From contig NZ_JAFMSS010000003.1 in NCBI RefSeq assembly GCF_017916295.1, forward strand, positions 248,001 to 312,000: a DNA stretch of 64,000 nt, in the 5' to 3' direction. A program made the position numbers and the translations under genes. Below, piece after piece: positions 17,103-25,222 of this stretch (its first letter is position 1; each line of letters starts with the position of its first letter). The notes under the pieces were generated by a model that ran no database searches, had not been told where the DNA came from, and saw only the letters and a list, made by a program, of their open reading frames with translations. Origin of the DNA: Rubellimicrobium arenae. Lineage in GTDB: Bacteria; Pseudomonadota; Alphaproteobacteria; Rhodobacterales; Rhodobacteraceae.

Positions 17103-17692
17103 GAGGAGACGATCTGACGCCAGAACTGCTTCTCTCGGCCTACCGCCAGGGCATCTTTCCCATGGCCGAGAGTCGGAGCGACCCAGACGTGTTCTGGGTC
17201 GATCCGAGGCAGCGCGGGATTTTTCCCTTGGATGGGTTTCGAGTCTCCCGCAGCCTCGCGCGGACGCTGAAGCGAGGGACATATCGCGTCAGCTTCGACA
17301 CGGCCTTCGACGCTGTCGTGCAAGGCTGCGCCGACCGGGCGGAAACCTGGATCAGTGGGACTATCGCTGCCCTTTACTCGGCGCTGTTCGCCCATGGTCG
17401 TGCTCACTCCGCCGAAGTCTGGCAGGAGCGTGACCTCGTTGGTGGTGTCTACGGCGTCGCCATCGGCGCGGCCTTCTTCGGGGAAAGCATGTTTTCCCGA
17501 AGGACCGACGCCTCGAAGGTCGCGCTGTTTCACCTGATCGAGCATCTGCGTGCGGGTGGGTTCAAGCTTTTCGATACCCAGTTCCTGACCCCTCATCTCG
17601 CAAGCCTGGGGGCCATCGAAGTCAGTCGGGGAACTTACCGCGCCCTGCTGGCCGAGGCGCTGAGGCAGCAGGCGACCTTTCCGGTGTCATAG
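17099..17692 (+). CDS. aat: Leucyl/phenylalanyl-tRNA--protein transferase
   Basis: Transfers Leu or Phe from tRNA to N-terminal Arg or Lys of proteins, marking them for ClpS/ClpAP in the N-end rule pathway. It has 197 residues with the conserved start LLSAYRQGIFPMAE, the WVDPRQRGIFPLDGFRVSRSL segment, and the FFGESMFSR and FDTQFLTPHLASLGA motifs. I choose GTG 17099, which overlaps the accC stop (GTGA); a TTG 42 bases upstream is in frame but would run into accC. The gene order accB-accC-aat is conserved in this order of bacteria. Confidence 0.95.
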   Translation: MRGDDLTPELLLSAYRQGIFPMAESRSDPDVFWVDPRQRGIFPLDGFRVSRSLARTLKRGTYRVSFDTAFDAVVQGCADRAETWISGTIAALYSALFAHGRAHSAEVWQERDLVGGVYGVAIGAAFFGESMFSRRTDASKVALFHLIEHLRAGGFKLFDTQFLTPHLASLGAIEVSRGTYRALLAEALRQQATFPVS

Positions 17693-17864
17693 GACTCGGC
17701 GCACCCTCCACGGCAAGTCGCGCCGGAGAAGCAAAGCCTAAATGTCTGACCGTGCCTTCGGCCGGCTGACCTGCGGCGCGGAGTGTCATACCCAGAGTGG
17801 GGCCGCAGGACGACACAGGGCAACGATACTATCTTCATACCTCCGTCCGCGTGGCGGGGTCGCC

Positions 17865-18290
17865 TCAATCCACACCGATGCAGCGCAACGCCCAGACATC
17901 GTATCGGGGGTGATCGAGCGCGCTCAACGCCGGGGCCGAGGCCACCATCCAGCCTTCGAACACAGCGGCATCGTCCTGCTTGGTCCGGATGCTGAGAAGG
18001 ATGTAAGCGTCACCTGCGGGGTTGTCGGTCGGGTACCGGCAATCGCCCATCGTCACGGTCAAGGCCCCGATGTCAGCGGTCTCACCGTTTCGGAGTTGGA
18101 GGTCCGAGGTCGTTCCGTTGATCTTGTCCAACACCCGGACAATCCCGCCCACAGCCGACGCCGCAGCCCCAGAGGGCGCCTGGATCCGTTCAGAAGGCTC
18201 CTGCCCCCGGGAGGGCGGAACAATGGACAGGCTGTCCTGCGCCGCCACGGGCGCTGCAAAGAGCACAGCCGCGAGCACGCTCCGCTTCAT
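17865..18290 (-). CDS. DUF2155 periplasmic protein
   Basis: A 141-residue exported protein of the DUF2155 family. It has a signal peptide (MKRSVLAAVLFAAPVAAQ) and the family core VRVLDKINGTTSDLQLRNGE, GALTVTMGDCRYP and FEGWMVASAPALSALDHPRYDVWALRC. Function unknown in the family. The start overlaps the mlaD stop by four bases. It is the last gene of NDUFA12-mlaD-DUF2155, convergent with aat, an order seen across Rhodobacterales. Confidence 0.9.
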   Translation of the reverse strand: MKRSVLAAVLFAAPVAAQDSLSIVPPSRGQEPSERIQAPSGAAASAVGGIVRVLDKINGTTSDLQLRNGETADIGALTVTMGDCRYPTDNPAGDAYILLSIRTKQDDAAVFEGWMVASAPALSALDHPRYDVWALRCIGVD

Positions 18291-18745
18291 GATCCCTGAT
18301 CGTTGCCGCCGGAGATGTACTGAAGCAGAAGTTGCAGCAGGCTGACCGCGCCTTGGGTGTCCACGATCTCGCCGCCGTCGGCGAGGGTCGTGAGAGAAGC
18401 ACCCGGCACGATCTCGATGTAGTTGCCGCCAAGCAGGCCCTCGCTGGCGACGACTGCAGAGGAGTCGTCGGGGATCGGGACCTGCGCGTCGAGCGTGAGT
18501 TCGGTCGTGGCCCGATAAGTCTCGGGGTCCAGGGCCATGTCGGTGACCGTCCCGATCTTTACGCCAGCCAGTCGTACATCCGTGCCCAGCGACACGCCTT
18601 CGATGGATCGAAAGCTCGCGCTCAGTTCAAGGCCGTCGGACGGTCCGCCGTACCCCGTCACCTGTGCCGAATACAGGAGAAAACCGCCCGCGATGAGCAC
18701 CACGGCAGCTCCGGTTACGATCTCGACCGGGGATTCCCGCATCAC
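18287..18745 (-). CDS. mlaD: MCE-domain phospholipid transport protein MlaD
   Basis: Periplasmic, inner-membrane-anchored lipid-binding subunit of the Mla system, which keeps outer-membrane lipid asymmetry. It has 152 residues: one membrane helix (about 8-28) and an MCE domain (about 38-115: FRSIEGVSLGTDVRLAGVKIG, then the central SEGLLGGNYIEIVPG). The start can be ATG 18745 or 18742, both overlapping the NDUFA12 stop region. Other mla genes are not in the window. Confidence 0.92.
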   Translation of the reverse strand: MMRESPVEIVTGAAVVLIAGGFLLYSAQVTGYGGPSDGLELSASFRSIEGVSLGTDVRLAGVKIGTVTDMALDPETYRATTELTLDAQVPIPDDSSAVVASEGLLGGNYIEIVPGASLTTLADGGEIVDTQGAVSLLQLLLQYISGGNDQGS

Positions 18746-19125
18746 TCAGGGGACCAGGCTTCGTAATCCTCGCGCTTCACGGGTTCGGCTCGCAGAAGCG
18801 AACCCGATGGAGCATAGGCGTATGGCGTGCCCGTCAGGTTGGGCAGGGACGGCTTCTCCCAGAACTTGCGGACCGGCGGGCGGACCGTGGGAGGCTCGTC
18901 CCAGGTGCGGTGCAGCCAGCCGAACCACTCAGTCGGGACACGGGACGCTTCGGCTTCGCCGTTGTAGATGACCCAGCGGCTCGAGTCGTCAGCAGTCCGG
19001 TAATACACGTTCCCCAGAGCATCCTCCCCGACCTTCTGCCCGTGGCGCGCAGTCCAGAGCTGCGTGCCGAAGGTCTGGCTGTTCCACCACGTAAAGGTGC
19101 GCTTCAGAATGTCAGAAAGTGCCAT
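18742..19125 (-). CDS. NADH:ubiquinone oxidoreductase accessory subunit NDUFA12
   Basis: A 127-residue homologue of the mitochondrial complex I subunit NDUFA12 (B17.2), an accessory protein found in alphaproteobacterial complex I. Recognised by VGEDALGNVYY, RWVIYNGEAEASRVPTEWFGWLH and the Pro-rich C-terminal half. First gene of the three-gene block with mlaD and DUF2155. The promoter should lie in 19126-19337. Confidence 0.93.
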   Translation of the reverse strand: MALSDILKRTFTWWNSQTFGTQLWTARHGQKVGEDALGNVYYRTADDSSRWVIYNGEAEASRVPTEWFGWLHRTWDEPPTVRPPVRKFWEKPSLPNLTGTPYAYAPSGSLLRAEPVKREDYEAWSPE

Positions 19126-19337
19126 GAGATGACTCCGCCGCTCTGCGCCTCAATGCCCCGGATGACCGGAAGGGTCAATGTAGGCCGGCGTGGTCGAAAG
19201 CGATCACGGGTGCCCCAGCTTCCGTATCCCTGGCCCCTCACAGGGATTCGAGACGAGCGCCCCCGGGGGCCACTGCGGGCGGTGACCCGACCTGCGGGCC
19301 GGGCTCCTTGGGCCGTTGCGAAGCCCGGCCACCCTCG

Positions 19338-19913
19338 TCAGGACAGGGCCAGGTTTGGCGGCGGCCCTGCTGAGCGGGAGCGTCGCCGCAGAAGGCCACA
19401 TCCCGCGATGGCAGAGAGAAGCAGGCCTCCGGTCGCGGGGAGCGGGGCCGGAACCACGGATGCCGCGAAGGTGATCGTGGCTTGGCCAGAGGGCTGTACG
19501 GCCCGAACCCTCCCGAAGCTGATCGTCAAAGTCTGGCTTTCCCGGGCAGCCAGGGTCAGGTCCGTCCCTTGGGAGGTGGTCCAGTCCGGATGCTTGGTCG
19601 TATCAAGCAGATACCCGCCCAGCTTGATCTTGACGCCTCCGGCGAATCGGGCGGCCACCTGGTTCACGGTTGCCCCGAAGCTCAACGTCTTCCTGGTGTC
19701 GGACGCGTTTCGGAACACGAAGCTGTAAGTTCCGGACCTGTTGTCGGCATCGGCCGGGCTGAACGTCGCCACGAAGTTCCAAGCCTTTCCCTCCAGAAGA
19801 GTGACGCTCTGCCCGGACCTGATCGTATTGGTGGCGCCAAGCGTGACGGCTTTGGCAGCCAGCGGCATGAGGGCCAGTGCAGCGGCAAGGCAAGCCGAAT
19901 GCAGCCGCCTCAC
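19338..19913 (-). CDS. Exported protein with VPLPA-CTERM type sorting tail
   Basis: A 191-residue protein with a signal peptide (first 22 residues, ending PLAAKA), a beta-rich domain of about 130 residues, and a C-terminal tail PAPLPATGGLLL, a hydrophobic stretch and then LLRRRSRS. That tripartite tail fits the VPLPA-CTERM variant of PEP-CTERM signals, cut by a dedicated exosortase (XrtD) in related bacteria. The start is a GTG at 19913 with a weak ribosome site. No exosortase gene is in the window. Likely surface or matrix protein; role unknown. Confidence 0.75.
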   Translation of the reverse strand: MRRLHSACLAAALALMPLAAKAVTLGATNTIRSGQSVTLLEGKAWNFVATFSPADADNRSGTYSFVFRNASDTRKTLSFGATVNQVAARFAGGVKIKLGGYLLDTTKHPDWTTSQGTDLTLAARESQTLTISFGRVRAVQPSGQATITFAASVVPAPLPATGGLLLSAIAGCGLLRRRSRSAGPPPNLALS

Positions 19914-20320
19914 GAAGAGACGCTTTCGATTGTCATAGGGTTACATCCCGTTGTTCAGTTATGGCCAGGCCGCACCGAACCGGGCGCGCTCCGACTTTGG
20001 GATGGGGCGCGATAACTGGTTCTGGTCAGCCGTGAGCCGCAGGTCTTCTGCCTCACCGGGATACAGCAGTTTGGTAAACAATCGCTTTAGGGCGATGATT
20101 TTGCACGAAGGGAGTACCGCCGCCGTTCACAGCGGCTGGATTGGAGGCCCCAAGAGCCCCGCTTGAGTGCGCGTGAAGGGCAAAGCCGGTTGGGCAAGCG
20201 CACGACCCCGCCAAGGGAACAGCGCAGCCGGATGCCGACGACGACACGAGCTTGGTTTCAGGGCTCCAGCACCCGGATCGGACAAAGATCTTCCGATGAC
20301 CAAGTTGGCCGACCCATCAC
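19914..20320. other. Gene-free stretch between clpX and the sorting-tail protein
   Basis: About 400 bases without a convincing gene. It is less GC-rich than its surroundings in places, for example near 20070-20105, which could be a promoter for the minus-strand VPLPA-CTERM gene. No hairpin other than the clpX terminator at its right end was noted. Confidence 0.4.
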
Positions 20321-20321
20321 G

Positions 20322-20352
20322 AAAAAGGCGGCAGGACATTGCCCTGCCGCCC
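20322..20352 (-). terminator. Rho-independent terminator of clpX
   Basis: On the minus strand a GC-rich stem (GGCGGCAGG pairs with CCTGCCGCC across a short loop) is followed directly by TTTTT. It lies 24 bases after the clpX stop. Confidence 0.85.
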
Positions 20353-20375
20353 CAACAACCTTGCCGTGCCGCCGA

Positions 20376-21647
20376 TCAGCGGGCTGCAGCGACTTCCTTC
20401 TTGGCCGCGGGGTCCGTGTGGATCATCAGCGGCTTCCCGTTCGGCTGAACAGCCTCTTCGTTCACGACCACCTCGCGAACCGATGTCAGACCGGGCAGAT
20501 CGAACATCGTGTCGAGGAGGATGTCCTCCATGATGGACCGAAGGCCGCGCGCGCCGGTCTTCCGTTCGATCGCACGCTTGGCGATGGCCTTGAGCGCGTC
20601 ATCCGTGAAGGTCAGCTTGGTGTCCTCAAGCTCGAACAGGCGCTGGTACTGCTTGACCAGAGCGTTCTTGGGCTCGGTCAGGATCTTCACGAGAGCCGCC
20701 TCGTCGAGGTCGGTCAGCGTGGCGATGACCGGAAGACGGCCGACAAACTCGGGGATCAGACCGAACTTGAGCAGGTCCTCGGGCTCCAGATCCTTGAAGA
20801 TCTCGCCGACGCCACGCTCGTCCACGTCACGGACCTTCGCATTGAAGCCCATGCCTTGGCCCTTGGCCCGCTGACCTATGATCTTTTCCAGTCCCGCGAA
20901 GGCCCCGCCGCAGATGAACAGGATGTTCGTGGTATCCACCTGCAGGAACTCCTGCTGCGGATGCTTGCGCCCGCCCTGCGGCGGCACGGACGCGACGGTG
21001 CCCTCCATGATCTTGAGAAGGGCCTGCTGCACCCCCTCGCCCGACACGTCCCGCGTGATGCTGGGGTTGTCGGACTTGCGGGTGATCTTGTCGACTTCGT
21101 CGATGTAGACGATGCCGCGCTGCGCCCGCTCCACGTTGTATTCCGAGGCCTGGAGCAGCTTGAGGATGATGTTCTCGACATCCTCGCCGACGTAGCCGGC
21201 CTCGGTCAGGGTGGTCGCGTCGGCCATCGTGAAGGGCACGTCGAGGATGCGGGCCAGCGTCTGCGCGAGCAGCGTCTTGCCGCAGCCGGTCGGGCCGATC
21301 AGCAGGATGTTGGATTTGGCCAGCTCGATGTCGGACGCCTTCTGGGCGTGGGACAGGCGCTTGTAGTGGTTGTGGACGGCCACGGACAGCACGCGCTTGG
21401 CGTGGATCTGCCCGATGACATAATCGTCGAGAACGTCGCAGATCTCGCGCGGGGTGGGCACGCCGTCGGTGGACTTCAGGCCGGAGCTCTTGGTCTCCTC
21501 CCGGATAATGTCCATGCAGAGCTCGACACATTCATCGCAGATGAACACGGTCGGGCCTGCGATGAGCTTGCGCACCTCGTGCTGGCTCTTTCCGCAGAAG
21601 GAGCAGTAGAGCGTGTTCTTGCCGTCGCTGCCGGATGCGTTCGCCAT
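20376..21647 (-). CDS. clpX: ATP-dependent Clp protease ATP-binding subunit ClpX
   Basis: AAA+ unfoldase that feeds ClpP. It has 423 residues, the standard length: an N-terminal zinc-binding domain with four Cys (CSFCGKSQ and FICDECVELC), Walker A GPTGCGKT, Walker B IVYIDEVDKI, pore loop GYVGEDVE and a sensor region GARGLRSIMEDILLD. The ATG at 21647 has GAGGAGT upstream; an in-frame extension of six codons is ignored. clpP is upstream on the same strand with a 158-base gap, the usual order. Confidence 0.98.
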   Translation of the reverse strand: MANASGSDGKNTLYCSFCGKSQHEVRKLIAGPTVFICDECVELCMDIIREETKSSGLKSTDGVPTPREICDVLDDYVIGQIHAKRVLSVAVHNHYKRLSHAQKASDIELAKSNILLIGPTGCGKTLLAQTLARILDVPFTMADATTLTEAGYVGEDVENIILKLLQASEYNVERAQRGIVYIDEVDKITRKSDNPSITRDVSGEGVQQALLKIMEGTVASVPPQGGRKHPQQEFLQVDTTNILFICGGAFAGLEKIIGQRAKGQGMGFNAKVRDVDERGVGEIFKDLEPEDLLKFGLIPEFVGRLPVIATLTDLDEAALVKILTEPKNALVKQYQRLFELEDTKLTFTDDALKAIAKRAIERKTGARGLRSIMEDILLDTMFDLPGLTSVREVVVNEEAVQPNGKPLMIHTDPAAKKEVAAAR

Positions 21648-21805
21648 GTGACTCCTCTGGCCCACGGGCCTCAGCTTGCCCCCGTGGGGCTCGTCGGGAG
21701 CGGCGCCCGGCTCAGGCGCCGCCCATCGTGCAGACTAGGGCAGGTGCCCTGGGTCCACAACGCCAAAATCCCGCCCCGAGGTCCACCTCGCGGCGGCGTG
21801 TTGCC

Positions 21806-22444
21806 TCAGGCGGCCGCGGCATCCGCGCCCTGCGCCGGATCGCGCGAGGTCAGGATGTCGTCGATCAGGCCCCAGGCCTTGGCTTCCTCGGGATCCATGA
21901 AGTTGTCGCGCTCCAGCGCGGCCTCGACCTCTTCCATCGTGCGGCCGGTGTGCTTCACGTAGATCTCGTTGAGGCGCTTCTTGAGAGCCTCGGTCCGGCG
22001 GGCATGGATCAGGATGTCCGTCGCCTGGCCCTGGTAGCCGCCCGACGGCTGGTGGACCATGATCTCGCTGTTGGGCAGCGAGAAGCGCATCCCCTTCTCG
22101 CCCGCGGTGAGCAGGAGCGAGCCCATGGACGCGGCCTGTCCGACGACCAGCGTCGACACCTTGGGACGGATGTACTGCATGGTGTCGTAGATCGAGAGGC
22201 CCGACGTCACCACCCCGCCGGGGGAGTTGATGTACATCGAGATCTCCTTCTTGGGGTTCTCGGCCTCGAGGTGGAGGAGCTGGGCCACGATGAGCTGCGC
22301 CATCACGTCGTGGACGGGACCGGAGACGAAGATCACCCGCTCCTTCAGCAGGCGGGAGAAGATGTCGTAGGCCCGTTCCCCCCGGCTCGTCTGCTCGACG
22401 ACCATGGGGACGAGGTTCATGTAATGGGAAACGGGATCTTGCAT
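21806..22444 (-). CDS. clpP: ATP-dependent Clp protease proteolytic subunit ClpP
   Basis: Serine protease that forms the double-ring chamber docked by ClpX. It has 212 residues with active-site Ser in GQAASMGSLLL, His in EIMVHQPSGG and the Asp in the C-terminal handle region (DNFMDPEEAKAWGLIDDI). It shows the normal N-terminal loop start MQDPVSHYMNLVPMVVEQ. A short Ala/Asp tail follows residue 200. Encoded just upstream of clpX. Confidence 0.98.
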   Translation of the reverse strand: MQDPVSHYMNLVPMVVEQTSRGERAYDIFSRLLKERVIFVSGPVHDVMAQLIVAQLLHLEAENPKKEISMYINSPGGVVTSGLSIYDTMQYIRPKVSTLVVGQAASMGSLLLTAGEKGMRFSLPNSEIMVHQPSGGYQGQATDILIHARRTEALKKRLNEIYVKHTGRTMEEVEAALERDNFMDPEEAKAWGLIDDILTSRDPAQGADAAAA

Positions 22445-22560
22445 GGACGAACCTCTGCTGGGGACGTTCCATATCTACGGCCCGCACCGGGGGGCCGCAA
22501 GGGCGGGTCGGGTTGGCGATTGCGTGAAGACCCCGCCCCCGCGCCGCCCCAGTCGAGCGC

Positions 22561-24303
22561 TCAGGCCGCGGCGGGCTCGTCCACGGGCTGGGGATCGACG
22601 GGGAAGGTCACGGACAGGCGGTACACCCCGTCGCGCACTTCGGTTTCCACGGGTCCGCCGATCTGTGCGGCGAAGGCCTGGATGAGGTGATGGCCCAGCC
22701 CGCGCCCCGCGCTTTCCTCCGGCGTGGGCTGGGCGATGTAGCTGTTGGCGATCCGCAGCGTGGCCCGCTCGCCCTCCCGGTGGAGCGTGACCGACAGGCT
22801 GGGCCGCCCCTCGGGCGCGACGGCCCGCGCGAGGGCGTTGGACACGGCCTCGGCCGCAAGGAAGGCCAGCGGAACGACCTTGTCGGGATCGAGCGCCATG
22901 TCCTCGATGTCGAGGACGGCTTCGATGCGATCGGGGGACGACCGCAGCTCCTGCTCCACGATGGCGCGGAGCACCGGCGCGGCGTTCACGTCCCCCATGT
23001 CCGGGCTCGTGTACAGGCTGCGGTAGATGGAGGCGAGCGTGAGGACACGGTCCTGAAGACGGCGGAGGATGCCGCGCACGCGCGGATCGGGCATCCGGCG
23101 CATCTGCATGGACACGATGGACGAGATGAGCTGGAGGTTGTTCTTCACGCGGTGGTGGACCTCGCGAAGGAGGACGCCCCGTTCGCGGAACGCATTCTCC
23201 ATGCGGGCCTCGTCCTGGAGGATCGACTGGGCCATCTGGCGGAAGGCGCCCTCGATCTCCCGCAGCTCGAAGGGCGCCGAGGGCGACGGCGGACGGCCGG
23301 GCAGGCTGCGGTCGCGCCCGAACCGACGCATCCGGGCGCCGAGGTCGGTGACCCGCCGGATCACGAGCCGGTGGATCGCCCAGAACGCCACGATGAGGCT
23401 GGTCGCCCACATCAGCAGCGGGAACAGGAGCGGCGAGTCGATCGCACGCCCGATCCCCTGCCCGGCCTGCTCGGGCGACCAGATCGCCATGGCGTAGGCC
23501 ACGTTCGGGATCAGCGGCGTGACGGTATAGACGCGGTCCTCGCCGCGGGCGTTCTGCCCCTGGAAGACCTGGGGCCGCTGCACCGTTTCCGCCGATAGCG
23601 CCCGCCCCTGCGCGAGAAGGTCCGCCAGCGGCACGTCCTCCTGGCCCGCGACCTGCGTGGTCAGCACCTCGCCCCTGGCGTTGTAGGTGATGAGACGAAG
23701 GGGCCGAAGGGCCGAGACGCCGAACGGGGCGGTCATGATCCGGTCCCGGGGGATGGAGATGGCCAGGTAGCCCGGAAAGCCGCCCTCCTCGCCCGGCTCG
23801 GGCATGATGGGCAGCATGACGATCATGACATCCTGGCCCGAAAGCCCGCCGCCCGCCCGCGTCCGCACGGTGACGCGCGGGTTCGCCATGAGCTCCGGCA
23901 TGTCGATGGTGTCCGCGACCTCGAAGCTGCGCCCCGCCGAGGAACAGGTGACCGGGCCTTCGGCCGGGAACAGGCCGATGAAGCTGTAAAGCTCCCGGTC
24001 CTGCACGAAGCGGTTCAGGTAGCCCGAGCAGGTCTCGGGATCGTCGAGGAGATCCGCGACGACGCCCAGCGCCTCGCCGGCCCCCAGCGCCTGCTCGACG
24101 GCCTGCCCGACCCCGGCGGCGCCCTGCTCGGTCAGGGCCAGAAGGGACAGCTCGGTCCGCCGCAGTGTTTCGCGCTGGAACTCACGCGTCTGCCACAGCG
24201 CAATCAGGCCAAGCGGCAGGAGCGCGATCGTGAGGAACGCCGCCACGCGCGGGGCCAGCCCATCCAGCCGTGGGCGGTACCAGGGCCGGGGCGCCCCCGT
24301 CAC
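22561..24303 (-). CDS. Membrane sensor histidine kinase (HisKA_2 type) of the general stress locus
   Basis: A 580-residue kinase. It has a membrane helix near 19-38, a large periplasmic sensing part (about 40-295), a second helix near 300-320, a HAMP-like linker, then a HisKA_2 domain with phospho-acceptor His383 in REVHHRVKNNLQLISSIV and an HATPase domain with EAVSNALARAV and GRGLGHHLI. Kinases of this class phosphorylate PhyR in alphaproteobacteria. Its GTG start overlaps the ecfG stop (GTGA), placing it in the nepR-ecfG-kinase operon opposite phyR, so PhyR is its most likely target. Confidence 0.9.
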   Translation of the reverse strand: MTGAPRPWYRPRLDGLAPRVAAFLTIALLPLGLIALWQTREFQRETLRRTELSLLALTEQGAAGVGQAVEQALGAGEALGVVADLLDDPETCSGYLNRFVQDRELYSFIGLFPAEGPVTCSSAGRSFEVADTIDMPELMANPRVTVRTRAGGGLSGQDVMIVMLPIMPEPGEEGGFPGYLAISIPRDRIMTAPFGVSALRPLRLITYNARGEVLTTQVAGQEDVPLADLLAQGRALSAETVQRPQVFQGQNARGEDRVYTVTPLIPNVAYAMAIWSPEQAGQGIGRAIDSPLLFPLLMWATSLIVAFWAIHRLVIRRVTDLGARMRRFGRDRSLPGRPPSPSAPFELREIEGAFRQMAQSILQDEARMENAFRERGVLLREVHHRVKNNLQLISSIVSMQMRRMPDPRVRGILRRLQDRVLTLASIYRSLYTSPDMGDVNAAPVLRAIVEQELRSSPDRIEAVLDIEDMALDPDKVVPLAFLAAEAVSNALARAVAPEGRPSLSVTLHREGERATLRIANSYIAQPTPEESAGRGLGHHLIQAFAAQIGGPVETEVRDGVYRLSVTFPVDPQPVDEPAAA

Positions 24304-24950
24304 AGATGTGGCCCGCCCTGGGAGGCGATCACCGCCAGGGTCGCTCCGTCGGTGAGCTCGAGGCTGTCGGCGTCATTGAGTTGCAGGAGCTGGGCGAGAC
24401 GCGCCCGCGCCCGGTTGGCGCGGCTTTTCACCGTCCCCACCGCGACGCCCGTCATCTCGGCCGCCTCCTCGTAGGAAAAGCCCGACGCGCCCACGAGGGC
24501 CAGGGCCTCGCGCTGCTCGTCGGGAAGCTGTTGGAAGGCGCGGATGAAGTCGGCCATCTGCAGCCGCCCGTCATGGGCCGGCTTTTCGGCCAGGGTCGCC
24601 ACCAGCGCGCCGTCGCTGTCGCTCACCTCCCGCACGGTACGCCGGCGGGTCGAATAGAAGGTGTTGCGCAGGATGGTGAACAGCCAGGCGCGCAGGTTCG
24701 TGCCGGGGGCAAAGCGGTCGAAATGCGACCAGGCCTTGACCACCGTGTCCTGCACGAGATCGTCCGCCTGCGACGCGTTCCGCGTCAGGCTAAGCGCGAA
24801 GGCCCGCATCGCCGGCAGGTGGGTCACCAGCTCGTCGCGGGGGTTCGGCGGCGTCGTGGAGACGTCGGGCGCCCTGCGCTGGGCCGCGCGCTCCGTCCCT
24901 TCGGCGGAACGGATCGGGGGCCGGCTGCTCCGACCGGACACCCGCGGCAT
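24300..24950 (-). CDS. ecfG: General stress response sigma factor EcfG
   Basis: ECF sigma factor of group 15, the alphaproteobacterial general stress sigma. It has 216 residues: a non-conserved N-terminus of about 35, region 2 (LSLTRNASQADDLVQDTVVK, NLRAWLFTILRN) and region 4 (LPDEQREALALVGASGFSYE, GTVKSRANRARARL). The ATG at 24950 overlaps the nepR stop by one base (TGATG), so its output is coupled to its anti-sigma factor. The kinase gene overlaps its own stop. Confidence 0.95.
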   Translation of the reverse strand: MPRVSGRSSRPPIRSAEGTERAAQRRAPDVSTTPPNPRDELVTHLPAMRAFALSLTRNASQADDLVQDTVVKAWSHFDRFAPGTNLRAWLFTILRNTFYSTRRRTVREVSDSDGALVATLAEKPAHDGRLQMADFIRAFQQLPDEQREALALVGASGFSYEEAAEMTGVAVGTVKSRANRARARLAQLLQLNDADSLELTDGATLAVIASQGGPHL

Positions 24951-25132
24951 CACGCGCCCAGTCGCGGCGAGTCGCGACGTTCCGGAGCGGGAGGAGGGGC
25001 AACCTCGCTCAGGCGCTTAAGAAGGTGCGAGAATTCGGTCGGCAGCTGGCCTTCGACCGGCGCCCCGAAGGCGCGGCGCAGATTGCCGGCGAAGGCCGCT
25101 CCGCGCAGCTCAAAGGTCGAAAGCTCGTCCAT
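24950..25132 (-). CDS. nepR: Anti-sigma factor NepR
   Basis: Small anti-sigma factor that binds EcfG until phosphorylated PhyR captures it. It has 60 residues, with the family core GNLRRAFGAPVEGQLPTEFS followed by HLLKRLSE and a Pro-rich end. The position, directly before ecfG with a TGATG overlap and opposite phyR, is the classic arrangement. Similarity is short, so the gene is recognised from motif plus context. Confidence 0.9.
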   Translation of the reverse strand: MDELSTFELRGAAFAGNLRRAFGAPVEGQLPTEFSHLLKRLSEVAPPPAPERRDSPRLGA

Positions 25133-25163
25133 ATCGGGCAGAAACCTTTCCCTCTTCCCTTTC

Positions 25164-25196
25164 CGAACCTAAATCTCGGGCCTAATGTTTGGTTCC
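25164..25196. promoter_or_regulatory. Candidate overlapping divergent EcfG promoters for phyR and nepR-ecfG
   Basis: On the plus strand CGAAC (25164-25168), 17 bases, TGTT (25186-25189) approaches the EcfG pattern GGAAC-N16/17-CGTT, each box one base off. On the minus strand GGAAC (25196-25192), 16 bases, GATT (25175-25172) has a perfect -35 and a weak -10. Both point at the expected genes. Autocontrol of this locus by EcfG is well known in relatives; the exact boxes here are inferred. Confidence 0.4.
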
Positions 25197-25222
25197 ACCG
25201 CAATGCAGGGACGCTTCATCAC

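Noticed and set aside
20163..21962. A 599-codon plus-strand open frame opposite clpX
   Set aside because: Antisense shadow of a highly conserved gene, ignoring the clpX terminator and promoter region.
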